Positions 17,200-26,662 of a stretch of DNA of 64,000 bases are shown piece after piece. The stretch's first letter is position 1, and the number at the start of each line of letters is the position of its first letter. The translations under genes and the position numbers were made by a program. The stretch lies in the NCBI GenBank assembly GCA_964627605.1, contig CAZVGZ010000013.1:1-64000 (forward strand), given 5' to 3'. The notes under the pieces are model-generated. The model had not been told where the DNA came from, did not search any database, and worked only from the letters and a program-made list of their open reading frames with translations. The stretch comes from CAZVGZ01 sp964627605. GTDB lineage: Bacteria > Latescibacterota > MWCZ01 > CAZVGZ01.

Positions 17200-18678
17200 A
17201 TGGTAAAAACGGCGGTGATACTGGCGGCGGGTTATGGAAGCCGCATCAACGGAAGCGGCAAGGGCATGCCGAAGCCGCTTATACCTGTGGTGGGGATGCC
17301 GCTGTTGCGACGGGTGATCTTGACCGCTAAACGCGCCGGCATTAAGCGTTGTGTTGTCGTAATAGGCCACGAAAGTGACAGAGTGCGAAAGGTGATGGAA
17401 GCCGACAGTGTGGTAAGTGAGATGACCGAGTTTGTGGTAAACGATGAGTTCGATAGAGCGAACGGTGTTTCGCTGCTCAAAGCGCAGGAGGTTGTTGGCG
17501 ACGAACCGTTCGTGCTACTGATGGGCGACCACCTGTTTGAGAGCGCAACCCTCACAGAACTTATGTCTCTTGCCACCGCCCCCGGCGAGTGCGTTTTGGC
17601 GGTTGACAGAAAGCTCGATACCATAGTCGATATGGACGACGCCACCAAAGTCCAGCTCAGAGGCGGCAACATAGGTAACCTCGCCAAGGAGCTGAATAGA
17701 TTCGATGCGGTTGATAGCGGGATGTTCTTGGGCAATCGGTCGCTGTTCGAGGCGATGGAACAGGCGGTCTCTCAGGGCAGAGAGGGGCTGAGTGACGGCG
17801 TAAGGATTTTGGCGCGGGCAGGGCGGCTGAAAGCGTTCGACATCGGCGATGGAAAATGGCAGGATGTAGATACACCTGAGATGCTAAGCGCCGCACGTAA
17901 TATGCTATTCTCGTCCCTCGTAAGCTCCACTAGCGGAATAGTGTCGCGTCACATCAACCGCAAGATCTCAGTCGCTATAAGCCGCCTTCTGGTTCACACT
18001 CCGCTGACCCCCAATCTGATATCGCTATCAACGCTGGTTGCCGGGCTGCTCGCGGCGTACTACATAGCGCAACCTGGATACTGGAACCTTGTTTTGGGTG
18101 GCCTGTTGTTCCAGACAGCCTCGGTAGTTGATGGATGCGATGGCGAGATCGCGCGGTTGAAGTTTTTGGAGTCGGAGCGGGGCCAGTGGCTCGATACGCT
18201 GATCGACTACACCACCGATGTCGCTTTTCTGGTGGGAATCACCTGGCGAATGTTTGCGGTCTCCGGACTGGCCTGGGTTGCGCCTCTAGGAGCTGTTGCG
18301 ATGGTCCTCACGGTGGCGTACGTCGCTGTGATGCTGACCTACTCGGCGAGCCAAGGGTCTGGCGACGGTAATGCGTTCAACAACGCCTTCAAAAACCAGG
18401 TCAAAGCGCGTGGTGAGAATCTGGTGAATCGGGCGATAAACTTGGGCCGCATGTTACTAAAACATGATGTCACAGCCATGGCGATCTGTCTGGCTGCAAT
18501 TGTCAACATCCCGTGGGCGATATATTGGGGAATGATTGTCGGGAACAGCGTGGCGTTCGTTGGTGTTATCAGCGGAGCGGTCATGCTGGCCAAAAAACAG
18601 GGCATGCGGCTTTCCGGCACTCCTGGAGACAAACTGGCCAAACCGGTTGCCGAAACCGTGCGCGGGAGTCGCACTTAG
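17200..18678 (+). CDS. Nucleotidyltransferase-CDP-alcohol phosphotransferase fusion
   Basis: A 492-residue bifunctional protein. Residues 1-235 are a sugar/inositol-phosphate nucleotidyltransferase: LAAGYGSRI, GKGMPKPLIPV, MGDHLFES. Residues 255-480 are a membrane CDP-alcohol phosphatidyltransferase with the full signature D-G-x2-A-R-x8-G-x3-D-x3-D (DGEIARLKFLESERGQWLDTLID region) and several hydrophobic segments. The same order occurs in the archaeal/thermophile enzyme coupling CTP:inositol-1-phosphate cytidylyltransferase to di-myo-inositol phosphate phosphate synthase, so inositol phosphate is a possible substrate, but other polyols or lipids are open. A GAAGGGG ribosome site precedes the ATG. 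It lies 197 bases after the radical SAM gene. Confidence 0.85.
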   Translation: MVKTAVILAAGYGSRINGSGKGMPKPLIPVVGMPLLRRVILTAKRAGIKRCVVVIGHESDRVRKVMEADSVVSEMTEFVVNDEFDRANGVSLLKAQEVVGDEPFVLLMGDHLFESATLTELMSLATAPGECVLAVDRKLDTIVDMDDATKVQLRGGNIGNLAKELNRFDAVDSGMFLGNRSLFEAMEQAVSQGREGLSDGVRILARAGRLKAFDIGDGKWQDVDTPEMLSAARNMLFSSLVSSTSGIVSRHINRKISVAISRLLVHTPLTPNLISLSTLVAGLLAAYYIAQPGYWNLVLGGLLFQTASVVDGCDGEIARLKFLESERGQWLDTLIDYTTDVAFLVGITWRMFAVSGLAWVAPLGAVAMVLTVAYVAVMLTYSASQGSGDGNAFNNAFKNQVKARGENLVNRAINLGRMLLKHDVTAMAICLAAIVNIPWAIYWGMIVGNSVAFVGVISGAVMLAKKQGMRLSGTPGDKLAKPVAETVRGSRT

Positions 18679-19476
18679 GTGATATGGCAAGACGACCGGT
18701 TTATGATGGTGCGGACAACATCGCTGATAGCCCGCTGGTCGGCGACGCTCGTGTGTGCCTACCTGTTTCTCCCGGTGGCATCCCAGGCTGACCAACCCGT
18801 CCACCCACCCCCCTGCCTCAGTATTGACGATTTCTCGTCATCTGATCTGGGCGAGTTTCCCCAAGGATGGACCGCGAGACACGGCAACGAGTGGTCGCTG
18901 GTTCGTGGATTCTACGTCATCGCAGGCCAGGACAGCGCTACCTATCTGGCGGCGAGCACCGACACAAGAAACAAGATGATTATGAAGGACATCAAGTTGG
19001 ATATCCTTCATTACCCGATTCTGCGTTGGCGCTGGCGGGCGCACGTCTTGCCGTCTGGCGGCGATGAGCGTGAATCCGAAACCAACGACAGCGCTGCTGG
19101 TATCTATGTCGTGTTCAGAGTGCAGAACCTGCTGTGGAAAAAAGTGCCGACTATTATCAAATACACCTGGAGCACCTCGGCCCCGGTGGGTACACAGACT
19201 TCCAGGGGATTTGATCGGTTTACAGTGCGGGTTGAGGAATCAGGCGAGGAGAATTTGGGTGAGTGGGTCACCGAGGAGGTCGATCTGGTGGAGCACTACC
19301 GCTCGATATTCGGCCACGACCCAAACAGACGCACCGTCGGCATCGGACTGTTTACAGATCAGGACAACACGCGCTCCAGTGCTGCGGCAGACTATGACGA
19401 TATTGTGATTATGACTCGACCTGCCGCACAAAGCTTCAGAGACACACATTCACCGCCCTGTGCGCCCTACCCTTGA
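18679..19476 (+). CDS. DUF3047-family exported protein
   Basis: A 265-residue protein beginning directly after the previous stop. The GTG at 18679 is first in frame; the ATG at 18703 gives a cleaner signal peptide (MMVRTTSLIARWSATLVC to ASQA) and may be the real start. After cleavage the protein begins with FSSSDLGEFPQGW and contains LRWRWRAHVLP, the TNDSAAGIYVVF segment and ADYDDIVIM, which match DUF3047, a lectin-like jelly-roll domain of unknown role. It should be periplasmic or on the outer membrane, in an operon with the lipid-type transferase before it. Confidence 0.7.
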   Translation: MIWQDDRFMMVRTTSLIARWSATLVCAYLFLPVASQADQPVHPPPCLSIDDFSSSDLGEFPQGWTARHGNEWSLVRGFYVIAGQDSATYLAASTDTRNKMIMKDIKLDILHYPILRWRWRAHVLPSGGDERESETNDSAAGIYVVFRVQNLLWKKVPTIIKYTWSTSAPVGTQTSRGFDRFTVRVEESGEENLGEWVTEEVDLVEHYRSIFGHDPNRRTVGIGLFTDQDNTRSSAAADYDDIVIMTRPAAQSFRDTHSPPCAPYP

Positions 19477-19567
19477 TCCTAATGTGGATTTATCCGCATT
19501 CTTAATGGCTATGCCCGCCACATCGCCGCAGGTAAACTTCGCAGCCTACACTAACGCGAGTCCATAA

Positions 19568-21961
19568 ATGCTCAAGCGCACCATTCGAGCCATATCCGGC
19601 CGGTGGGTGGCCGTGGTCGCCCGCCACTACTGGCTTGTCGCAGCTCTCACAATCGTGAGTTTGGTGGCGTCACTTTTCGCCGCATCCCACCTAACCCTCA
19701 AAACCAACCTGTCCGCACTCCTGCCCGAAGAGCAACTGAGCGTCCGCATTCTTGAGCAGGTGCAGAAGAAGATAGGCGGCCTCGGCAAACTGCTGGTTGT
19801 AGTGCAGTCTCCAGACTCCGCCGCAAACGACCGGTTTGCCCGCGCTCTGATGACGCCATTGGCCTCCAGTGAACTTATAAACGTAGTGGAGTATCAGCGT
19901 GACCTCAGTTTTTTTGAGGATCGCAAACTGCTGTACATTGATGTCGGCGATCTCAAAACTGTAAGGCGGCGAATCGCACAAAAATTGCGGTTCGAAAAGA
20001 ACAAGCGCGATCCTCTTTTCTTTATCGAGCAGCAAGACCCAGGGCTCGATTTCTCGGACATTGAAGACAAGTACCGGGCGAACGGTCTTAGCGCCAATCG
20101 GGTATCTGACGATGGTAAGACTGCGCTTGTAGTAGCCTATCCCGGTGGCGTAGAAGGGAATATCGGTTTTGCAAGAAAGCTGTTGGCTTCAGCCCAGCAG
20201 ATCGCCGAGGGGCTCGACCCAAAATCGTTTCATCCTGAAATGCAGCTCTCGTACGGCGGGCAGTTCAAAAATAAGCTGATCGAATACAAAGTCATCATGG
20301 ATGACATCGCGTCCACCGCCATCGCGGCTCTAATCGGGGTGATGATCCTGATCGCACTCTATTTCCGGCAGGCGTTCGCGGTGTTCTTCATCGGGCTGCC
20401 GCTGATCTTGGGGATGTCGTGGACTTTTGGTATAACAGCGATAACTATCGGAAATCTGAACCTTATCACCGGTTTTTTGGTCGCTGTTCTAGCAGGCCTT
20501 GGGATCGATTTCGGAATACATACATTTGCTCGATACACTGAGGACCGTAATGGAGGTGCCGACCCAACCCAAGCCATGAGCAGCGCGCTCCACCACACCG
20601 GGATGGCGATGGCGACATCGGCATGGACCACCTCGGCGGCGTTCTATTCGCTGCTAATCAACGACTTCAAAGGGTTTTCGGAGTTTGGGTTCATCGCTGG
20701 CACCGGTGTGCTTCTAAGTTTGGCTTCGGTGTTCTTAACATTTCCGGCGTTTATTTTCATCGGTGAGCGGCTAAATCTGATCCGCCACACGGCGATCATC
20801 CACAAGAGTCGTGGTACTGGAAATGGACGGTTTCCTGCCCCTAGAGCGGTCTTAATTGTCGCAGCCATCGCCGCTGTCGGCGCGGCGTATGCGCTGCCAA
20901 ACCTGACGTTCCAGTACGACTTCAGCAATCTGAGAGCCAATCATCCAGCCAATACCCAGGTCAAACGGACCATTAGAGGCATTACTCAGTCATCTCCTGA
21001 CAGCCCGGCGGTCATTGTTGTAGAGGACCCTGATGAACGCCACAGAATCGTGGAGATTCTGTCTGAGCGGCTGCACGACCCAGATACCGCAATTGAGTCG
21101 ATCAAGACGTTGGACCAGTACGTCCCAGACAGCCAGGATGTCAAGCTGAAAGTTTTGGCGTCGATCCGTCGTCTGCTCAGAGGCAAAATGGACCACGTCA
21201 CCGACGGTACCGATCTCACACCTGAACAGCTTGAGCGTTGGTTGAACCCTGGAACCATAGTGGCGGCTGATCTGCCCGACTACGCATTACGAAGGTTTCG
21301 CGGAGCTGATGGATCGATGGGCGAGTTTGTGGCGATCTATCCTAGCGTTCCGCTAACCCAGGGCAAATTGGTGATTAAGTTCGCCGATGAGGTCCGCACT
21401 GTAAAAACCGAAAAGAAGACATATCACTCTTCAGGCAGCGCGGTCATATTCGCTGACATGCTCACTGTGATGTTCGAGGATAGCAAGATCGCAGTCAGTT
21501 CGACGTTGTTGGTGGTGTTCCTCATACTGTTCGCCGACTTCAAGAGCAAACGGGCGGCGCTATTGGTTCTGGTACCACTGGTCGGTGGCGTTCTGCTAAT
21601 GTGTGGGAGCCTGGTCCTTGTGGGGATGAAGCTCAACTTCTACAACATGGTGGTGATCCCGACGATAATCGGTATCGGTGTTGACAGCGGCGTTCATCTG
21701 TACCATCGCTACTTAGAAGAAGGCCGAGGTTCGGTCCGTCTGATGCTGGTTAACACGGGTGGGCCGGTGCTGATGACGACGCTTACAACGATGCTCGGTT
21801 TTTCCGGCCTGTTGTTCGCCGCCCATCAGGGGCTCAACTCCATAGGCAAGCTGGCGCTTATCGGGCTTGGCTTTTGTCTGGTGATGTCGCTCATAGTACT
21901 CCCGGCGATTCTGCAGTACCTTGATGATCGCTCAGACAGAGCGGCAAACGCAGAGAGCTAA
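19568..21961 (+). CDS. MMPL/RND-family transporter (hydrophobic-lipid exporter type)
   Basis: A 797-residue protein with the RND duplication. There is one membrane segment at about 22-42, a large external domain, a membrane block of five segments from about 250 to 400 (LAGLGIDFGIHTFARY being the central motif), another segment near 427, a second external domain, and a last block from about 640 to 785 (IGIGVDSGVHLYHRYLEEG). This is the two-fold pattern of HpnN/MMPL proteins that move hopanoids or other lipids out of the inner membrane, driven by protons. The neighbouring lipid-type genes support that reading. Confidence 0.85.
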   Translation: MLKRTIRAISGRWVAVVARHYWLVAALTIVSLVASLFAASHLTLKTNLSALLPEEQLSVRILEQVQKKIGGLGKLLVVVQSPDSAANDRFARALMTPLASSELINVVEYQRDLSFFEDRKLLYIDVGDLKTVRRRIAQKLRFEKNKRDPLFFIEQQDPGLDFSDIEDKYRANGLSANRVSDDGKTALVVAYPGGVEGNIGFARKLLASAQQIAEGLDPKSFHPEMQLSYGGQFKNKLIEYKVIMDDIASTAIAALIGVMILIALYFRQAFAVFFIGLPLILGMSWTFGITAITIGNLNLITGFLVAVLAGLGIDFGIHTFARYTEDRNGGADPTQAMSSALHHTGMAMATSAWTTSAAFYSLLINDFKGFSEFGFIAGTGVLLSLASVFLTFPAFIFIGERLNLIRHTAIIHKSRGTGNGRFPAPRAVLIVAAIAAVGAAYALPNLTFQYDFSNLRANHPANTQVKRTIRGITQSSPDSPAVIVVEDPDERHRIVEILSERLHDPDTAIESIKTLDQYVPDSQDVKLKVLASIRRLLRGKMDHVTDGTDLTPEQLERWLNPGTIVAADLPDYALRRFRGADGSMGEFVAIYPSVPLTQGKLVIKFADEVRTVKTEKKTYHSSGSAVIFADMLTVMFEDSKIAVSSTLLVVFLILFADFKSKRAALLVLVPLVGGVLLMCGSLVLVGMKLNFYNMVVIPTIIGIGVDSGVHLYHRYLEEGRGSVRLMLVNTGGPVLMTTLTTMLGFSGLLFAAHQGLNSIGKLALIGLGFCLVMSLIVLPAILQYLDDRSDRAANAES

Positions 21962-22055
21962 CGGCGGGATCACCTGACGCTACAGCCCCCTTTTCACTGT
22001 CATACGCTGCCCCCCTTCTAACACTCCCACTAGCCGCCTTACTTGGAGGCACAGG

Positions 22056-22730
22056 ATGTTTCAAGCGGTTATTTTCGACATGGATGGCACCCTCGTGGAT
22101 ACCGAGGCGGTCATAGCTACGTGCATCGCAGACTGGCTTCGGGGCCGAGGCTATATAATGAGCGACGAGCAGCGCCAGTTCGTAATAGGTCGTGCCTGGT
22201 CGGATATCTGGGATAAACTGGCTGTCGAGCTTGAGATTCCGTTTAGCAGGAATGACGCCGAGTTGGGGATTATGGAGGAGAAAGACCGCGTAATTGACCG
22301 CGAAGGGTTGAGGATATTGCCAGGAGCCGTGGAGGCTGTGCAGGGGCTGGCTCAGGAGTGGCCGCTTACAATAGTGTCAGGATCAACCCGTCGTGAGATT
22401 GAGGATATTATTACACGTTTGGACCTGGCTGCCGAGATTCCATCATACATCGGTTGCGAGGATTACGGCCCTGGCAAACCAGCGCCAGATGCCTACTTGA
22501 TCGGCGCAAAACTGATGCGATCCGATCCGGCCCGATGTCTGGTGTTTGAGGACTCGTGGGCAGGAGTCGCGTCTGCCAAGGCGGCTGGGGCGGTCTGTGT
22601 GGCGGTGGAGGTGGGCAATTTTGCCGGTCAGGATCAGTCCGCGGCAGATGTGGTGATTGAGACGTTGAAGGGTGTTGACGTGGACTGGGTTCAGGCGTTG
22701 GCAGCAAAAACGTTGGAGCCGCAGGCGTGA
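22056..22730 (+). CDS. HAD-family phosphatase (beta-phosphoglucomutase-like)
   Basis: A 224-residue enzyme with a TTGGAGG ribosome site. Motif I is FDMDGTLVDTE (7-17), motif II IVSGST, the motif III Lys is in GKPAPDAY, and motif IV is VFEDSWAGV. The helical cap between motifs I and II is of the phosphatase/phosphoglucomutase subclass I type. Substrate cannot be told. Its stop overlaps the GTG of the next gene as GTGA. Confidence 0.87.
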   Translation: MFQAVIFDMDGTLVDTEAVIATCIADWLRGRGYIMSDEQRQFVIGRAWSDIWDKLAVELEIPFSRNDAELGIMEEKDRVIDREGLRILPGAVEAVQGLAQEWPLTIVSGSTRREIEDIITRLDLAAEIPSYIGCEDYGPGKPAPDAYLIGAKLMRSDPARCLVFEDSWAGVASAKAAGAVCVAVEVGNFAGQDQSAADVVIETLKGVDVDWVQALAAKTLEPQA

Positions 22731-23377
22731 GCGACGCCACCCCAAACAATTTTAGGGGCATTACCGCTGGTATCATAGCGGCGCTTCCGCTCTACATCAT
22801 CGGCGCGGCGGCGATGGACCCCATCATGCACCTGTACGCAGCAGCCCTCGTGTTGGACGGTATCGCGGAGGGATTGGCGGTGGACAGTGACGCGCTCGCT
22901 GAGCTGGAAGGCCAGGGACGTGGGGCGATGATGAGGGCAGCGGGCCTTACCTACGCAGCGTTGATAGTGGCACCCATCGACTTCGCCCATCTGCATATCA
23001 CTGATGGCTATGATGTATGGCTGCGTTTTTCAGCCCTGGCTGTGGCGGTATTCGGGATGGCGCTCAGGGTTTGGGCGATGCAGGTCAACCCGTTTTTCAC
23101 GCCGTTTACGACCATACAGACCGAACGAGAACACAGGGTTGTGGACTTAGGACCCTATCGGCTGGTGCGTCATCCTGGCGATCTCGGAGCTATTTTGACA
23201 ATCGTCGCTGGGCAGATCGCCCTTAACAGCGGTATCTCTGCTGCGATTGCAGCGGTGGCGGCTATCATTGTTGTTCATCAGGTGATCGATGAAGACCGCT
23301 TTCTCACCGATCACCTGGATGGTTTCAAAGAGTACTCCTTGCGGGTGCCCTACCGTCTAGTCCCGCCATTCGCCTAA
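22727..23377 (+). CDS. ICMT/PEMT-like membrane methyltransferase
   Basis: A 216-residue membrane protein starting at a GTG inside the HAD stop. Five or so hydrophobic segments surround the conserved GPYRLVRHPGDLG motif (about 142-154) and a C-terminal EDRFLTDHL-x-GFKEYSLRVPYRL block. These identify the isoprenylcysteine carboxyl methyltransferase/phospholipid methyltransferase fold, with the SAM site in the C-terminal half. In bacteria the substrates are usually lipids or unknown. Confidence 0.82.
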   Translation: MSDATPNNFRGITAGIIAALPLYIIGAAAMDPIMHLYAAALVLDGIAEGLAVDSDALAELEGQGRGAMMRAAGLTYAALIVAPIDFAHLHITDGYDVWLRFSALAVAVFGMALRVWAMQVNPFFTPFTTIQTEREHRVVDLGPYRLVRHPGDLGAILTIVAGQIALNSGISAAIAAVAAIIVVHQVIDEDRFLTDHLDGFKEYSLRVPYRLVPPFA

Positions 23378-23385
23378 AGAATCGA

Positions 23386-26300
23386 CTACCGAAAACGCAC
23401 TTTGAACGAACGTATCTCGTGCGGCGTGATGTGAAACTCAACGTCGTTGCCACTCAGCGCTATTTCGGTCTCATCTGTCTCCATCAAGTTGACCTCGCGG
23501 ACCGCCGCAGGCGTCTGTCCAAAACTGAGTTTGACAGGACCGCGCCCACCGTGCGCCTCGTACAACCGAACGATCAGGTCGTCTGAGTCCTCAGCCTTCT
23601 TGACAGTGTCGATGACTACATTAAGTCTATCGACGCACGCGAAGCCGCTGCTGGACGGAAGCTGGCCTGGGCTACTGTCCGCTGCAACCGCGAGAACAGG
23701 CACGTTCAACTCATATCCCCGGCGAACAGTCTCGGCGTCCCTCCAACTGCCCTGGTGCGGACATAGGCTGTAGGTAAACCAGTGTTCACCCTTGTCGGCT
23801 TCAGGATCGGGATCGGTAGGCGAGCGAAGCAGGCTGATCCTCATCCGGTTCTGGTAGGTATCGAACCCATATTTGCAGTCGTTGAGGAGACTTACGCCGT
23901 AGTCGCCCTCTGAGAGATCGATCCACTTGTGGGCTGCGACCTCAAAACGCGCGCGGTCCTGAGCGCTGCTGTAGTGGGTCGCTCGCTCAATGGCACCGAA
24001 CTGAATCTCGTAGGTCGCTTTCCTCGAAAGCACCTCCACAGGGAACGCGGCCTTCATCAAGACATGCGTCTCGTTCCAGTCCACATGGGTCTTGAAATCG
24101 ACTTTGGGCTGATTGCGGTAGATGCTGATCCACTGCGTGACCGTCGAATGTTTCGTGCGGCGCGAGACTTTCACTGTCGCCCTTACCGGCCCTTGTTCCA
24201 CAACCTCAGCCACATCAAGTTCGTCCCACTTGAGCGGTAGCTCATCTACGTTGAAGTCGATGTCCCAGGCGTCGTGCGCAAACGGTATATCGTCAAAGAG
24301 CTGTAGGTCGTTGGCTTTGGCACCCTCTGCGATGACTTCCCTCTTGGCGATCTTGTCGTAGACGCGGCTTATGACACCACCACGTTCGATCTCCAAACGG
24401 AAAAACCGGTTCTCCAGTCGGCGGCTGCTTATCTCCGGCTTGTGTCTGATCGTCGGCTGGTCTGACGCTGACTCGACAACACGATAGACCGCCCAACCAA
24501 GCGGTGGCAGGTCGTTCACCTCGAACACGATCTCGGTATGCCCGCCTTCGGTCGAGACCACCTGAGACGGGACTAAGTTACCGTCCTGATCTTTTACCGC
24601 TGCGTTGGGTAGTGACCCAGGTACTGTGGCGGTGGCGACATCGTTCCGTGACCAGCTAAGCGTGTTGAACAGGACCATCGCCTGCCCTTCGCCGGAGGTG
24701 TCAATACCACCTACGAGGTGATCAAGCGCTCCCTGGCGAACAGTTTCTCCGATCTCAAGCACCTCTCTATACTCTTCGTCAGTGACTTTGTAGACCTCGT
24801 TGATGGATGAACCAGGCAGAATGTCATGGAACTGGTTGCACAGAATGATTTTCCAGCCCTCATAGAGATTTTCCTGAGGGAACTGGTAGCCGCCGCTCTC
24901 TTGCGCCAACGCCCCAAGCATCTCAGCATCGCGGTAGAGCAGCTCGCTCTTGCGGTTGTTCTTCTTGGTCTTGGCTTGCGTGGTTTGGCAACCGCGATGA
25001 AGCTCTAGATATAGCTCATCTTCGTATACCGGGATTTTATCCCAATCGACATTTTCGTGCAGATATTTGGCGTGGGGTTCAACCAACCCAAATTCGGATT
25101 TGGGAATCCCGGCGATGCTGCCAAGACGCCTCACGTTCTCAAGGTGCTCCTTGGTCGGGCCGCCGCCGCCGTCGCCGTGACCGAAGCTGACCAATACCGT
25201 GTCGTTGATGTTCTTCTGTTTGTAAGCGGACCACTGGCTCTTGGATGTGCCTGGGCTTGGGCTCGCGTTGTATGTGCCCCACAGGAACGACACAAGAATC
25301 TCAGTGCCATCAAGGCCGCGCCACCGAAACAGGGAGTAGGGAAAATCGGTGTACTGGCTCCACCATATTTTTGAAGTCGTGAATGTCTCAACACCCGATT
25401 TGCTCATGATCTGCGGCAGCGCGAACGTAAACCCAAAACAGTCTGGCACCCACGAGACTTTGGCATCGACGCCAAACTCGCGTTCAAAGAAACGGCGACC
25501 GTAGAGGAACTGTCTAACCAACGCTTCGCCTGAAGGGACGTTGTTGTCCTGCTCGATCCAGCTCGCCCCGGTGACCTCCCAACGGCCCTCTTTTACAAAC
25601 TGCTTGATCTTGTCGTACGTCTCCGGGTAGTAATTCTTGCAGTAATCATAAAGCTGCGCTTGAGAGGCGCTGAAGACGTAGTCGGGGTACTCTTCCATGT
25701 ACTTAACTACTGTGGTCCAAGTGCGACCCACTTTTTTCATCGTCTCCCTAAGCGGCCACAACCATGCTGTATCTATGTGCGAGTGCCCGGCGTAGTGAAT
25801 CCGGCCGATCTCCGCTGATGGAAACTCCACCAGACGTTTTTTGAGGGCACGACTGGCTACATTCAACGACGCGGCGAACCTGTCGGTGTCGCCGTGATTG
25901 AGCGCCTGTATGTCAGCCTTTTTTATGCTTTCATCAATCGCTTCCAACATCCTGACTCGCTCTGCACTCTCGGCTGGAAGCTGCTCGACGACGGTCATAG
26001 CTATTTTGACGTCCCACGAAAAATCCCATGCCGCATCGTTTCTAATGGCCAACTCAGCCAAGCCAAACTCCCTGATCGTATCAAACCGTGCGTCTGGCTG
26101 CGCCTCTATTGTCAACTCCCAGGACTCGCCACCTTCAGCAGCATCGATAAGCACGATCTCGGTGCGGTTCGGGTCCAACCCCTGGACCGGCACGCCGTCT
26201 AGGAACGCCAAAGCCTCGCCGCCAGGATTCAGGTTGGCGACCACTTTTTTCCCCACCCACTCCGTTGGCACCGTGATCTGCGCTTTGAACCAGTGCATGT

Positions 26301-26505
26301 TGTCGTGGCCACCCCACTTGGTGCCGAGTTCGTAAGGCTCCCAGCCACCTTGGGGAAGCTGCCGCGCCACGGTTCCTTTGCCCGTCACCGATCTCTCCCA
26401 GTTCTCGATGGGCCGGGCGTCGCTGAAGATTGTGGACCTAATCGGCTCCAGCCGTTTGGTTATCTGCCGTGTAATGATCGGTCGTTCCTGTGCAAAATGA
26501 GCCAT
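23386..26505 (-). CDS. Alpha-mannosidase, glycoside hydrolase family 38 (MAN2C1-like)
   Basis: A 1039-residue cytosolic-type enzyme without a signal peptide; AAGGG precedes the ATG. After an N-terminal beta domain of about 230 residues, the catalytic domain starts with AGHSHIDTAWLWP (Zn ligands H243 and D245). The nucleophile Asp, also a metal ligand in this family, is present as D355 in VSWVPDCFGF. LVSFGHGDGGGGP and a NQFHDILPGSSI block (metal His) follow, then the long C-terminal beta-sandwich. This copy keeps all expected catalytic residues, unlike the next two GH38 genes. It releases alpha-mannose from glycans or oligosaccharides. Confidence 0.92.
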   Translation of the reverse strand: MAHFAQERPIITRQITKRLEPIRSTIFSDARPIENWERSVTGKGTVARQLPQGGWEPYELGTKWGGHDNMHWFKAQITVPTEWVGKKVVANLNPGGEALAFLDGVPVQGLDPNRTEIVLIDAAEGGESWELTIEAQPDARFDTIREFGLAELAIRNDAAWDFSWDVKIAMTVVEQLPAESAERVRMLEAIDESIKKADIQALNHGDTDRFAASLNVASRALKKRLVEFPSAEIGRIHYAGHSHIDTAWLWPLRETMKKVGRTWTTVVKYMEEYPDYVFSASQAQLYDYCKNYYPETYDKIKQFVKEGRWEVTGASWIEQDNNVPSGEALVRQFLYGRRFFEREFGVDAKVSWVPDCFGFTFALPQIMSKSGVETFTTSKIWWSQYTDFPYSLFRWRGLDGTEILVSFLWGTYNASPSPGTSKSQWSAYKQKNINDTVLVSFGHGDGGGGPTKEHLENVRRLGSIAGIPKSEFGLVEPHAKYLHENVDWDKIPVYEDELYLELHRGCQTTQAKTKKNNRKSELLYRDAEMLGALAQESGGYQFPQENLYEGWKIILCNQFHDILPGSSINEVYKVTDEEYREVLEIGETVRQGALDHLVGGIDTSGEGQAMVLFNTLSWSRNDVATATVPGSLPNAAVKDQDGNLVPSQVVSTEGGHTEIVFEVNDLPPLGWAVYRVVESASDQPTIRHKPEISSRRLENRFFRLEIERGGVISRVYDKIAKREVIAEGAKANDLQLFDDIPFAHDAWDIDFNVDELPLKWDELDVAEVVEQGPVRATVKVSRRTKHSTVTQWISIYRNQPKVDFKTHVDWNETHVLMKAAFPVEVLSRKATYEIQFGAIERATHYSSAQDRARFEVAAHKWIDLSEGDYGVSLLNDCKYGFDTYQNRMRISLLRSPTDPDPEADKGEHWFTYSLCPHQGSWRDAETVRRGYELNVPVLAVAADSSPGQLPSSSGFACVDRLNVVIDTVKKAEDSDDLIVRLYEAHGGRGPVKLSFGQTPAAVREVNLMETDETEIALSGNDVEFHITPHEIRSFKVRFR

Positions 26506-26662
26506 TTCCGAACCCTTCGGTTTTTTCTGAGTTTCTGTGCCAGCTGCGGACAGTCCACGAAACCGTCCGTACGGGTTTGGCCCGGATCAACGGAGCTATT
26601 GTGACCGGGCACAGTCTTGTTCTCAGTCTAGATGTTTACAACGCCCCATAATGCGCGTTCGG

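Noticed and set aside
19477..19567. Hairpin AATGTGGA-TTTA-TCCGCATT as a terminator
   Set aside because: No T-run follows and the same operon strand continues, so I could not support a function.
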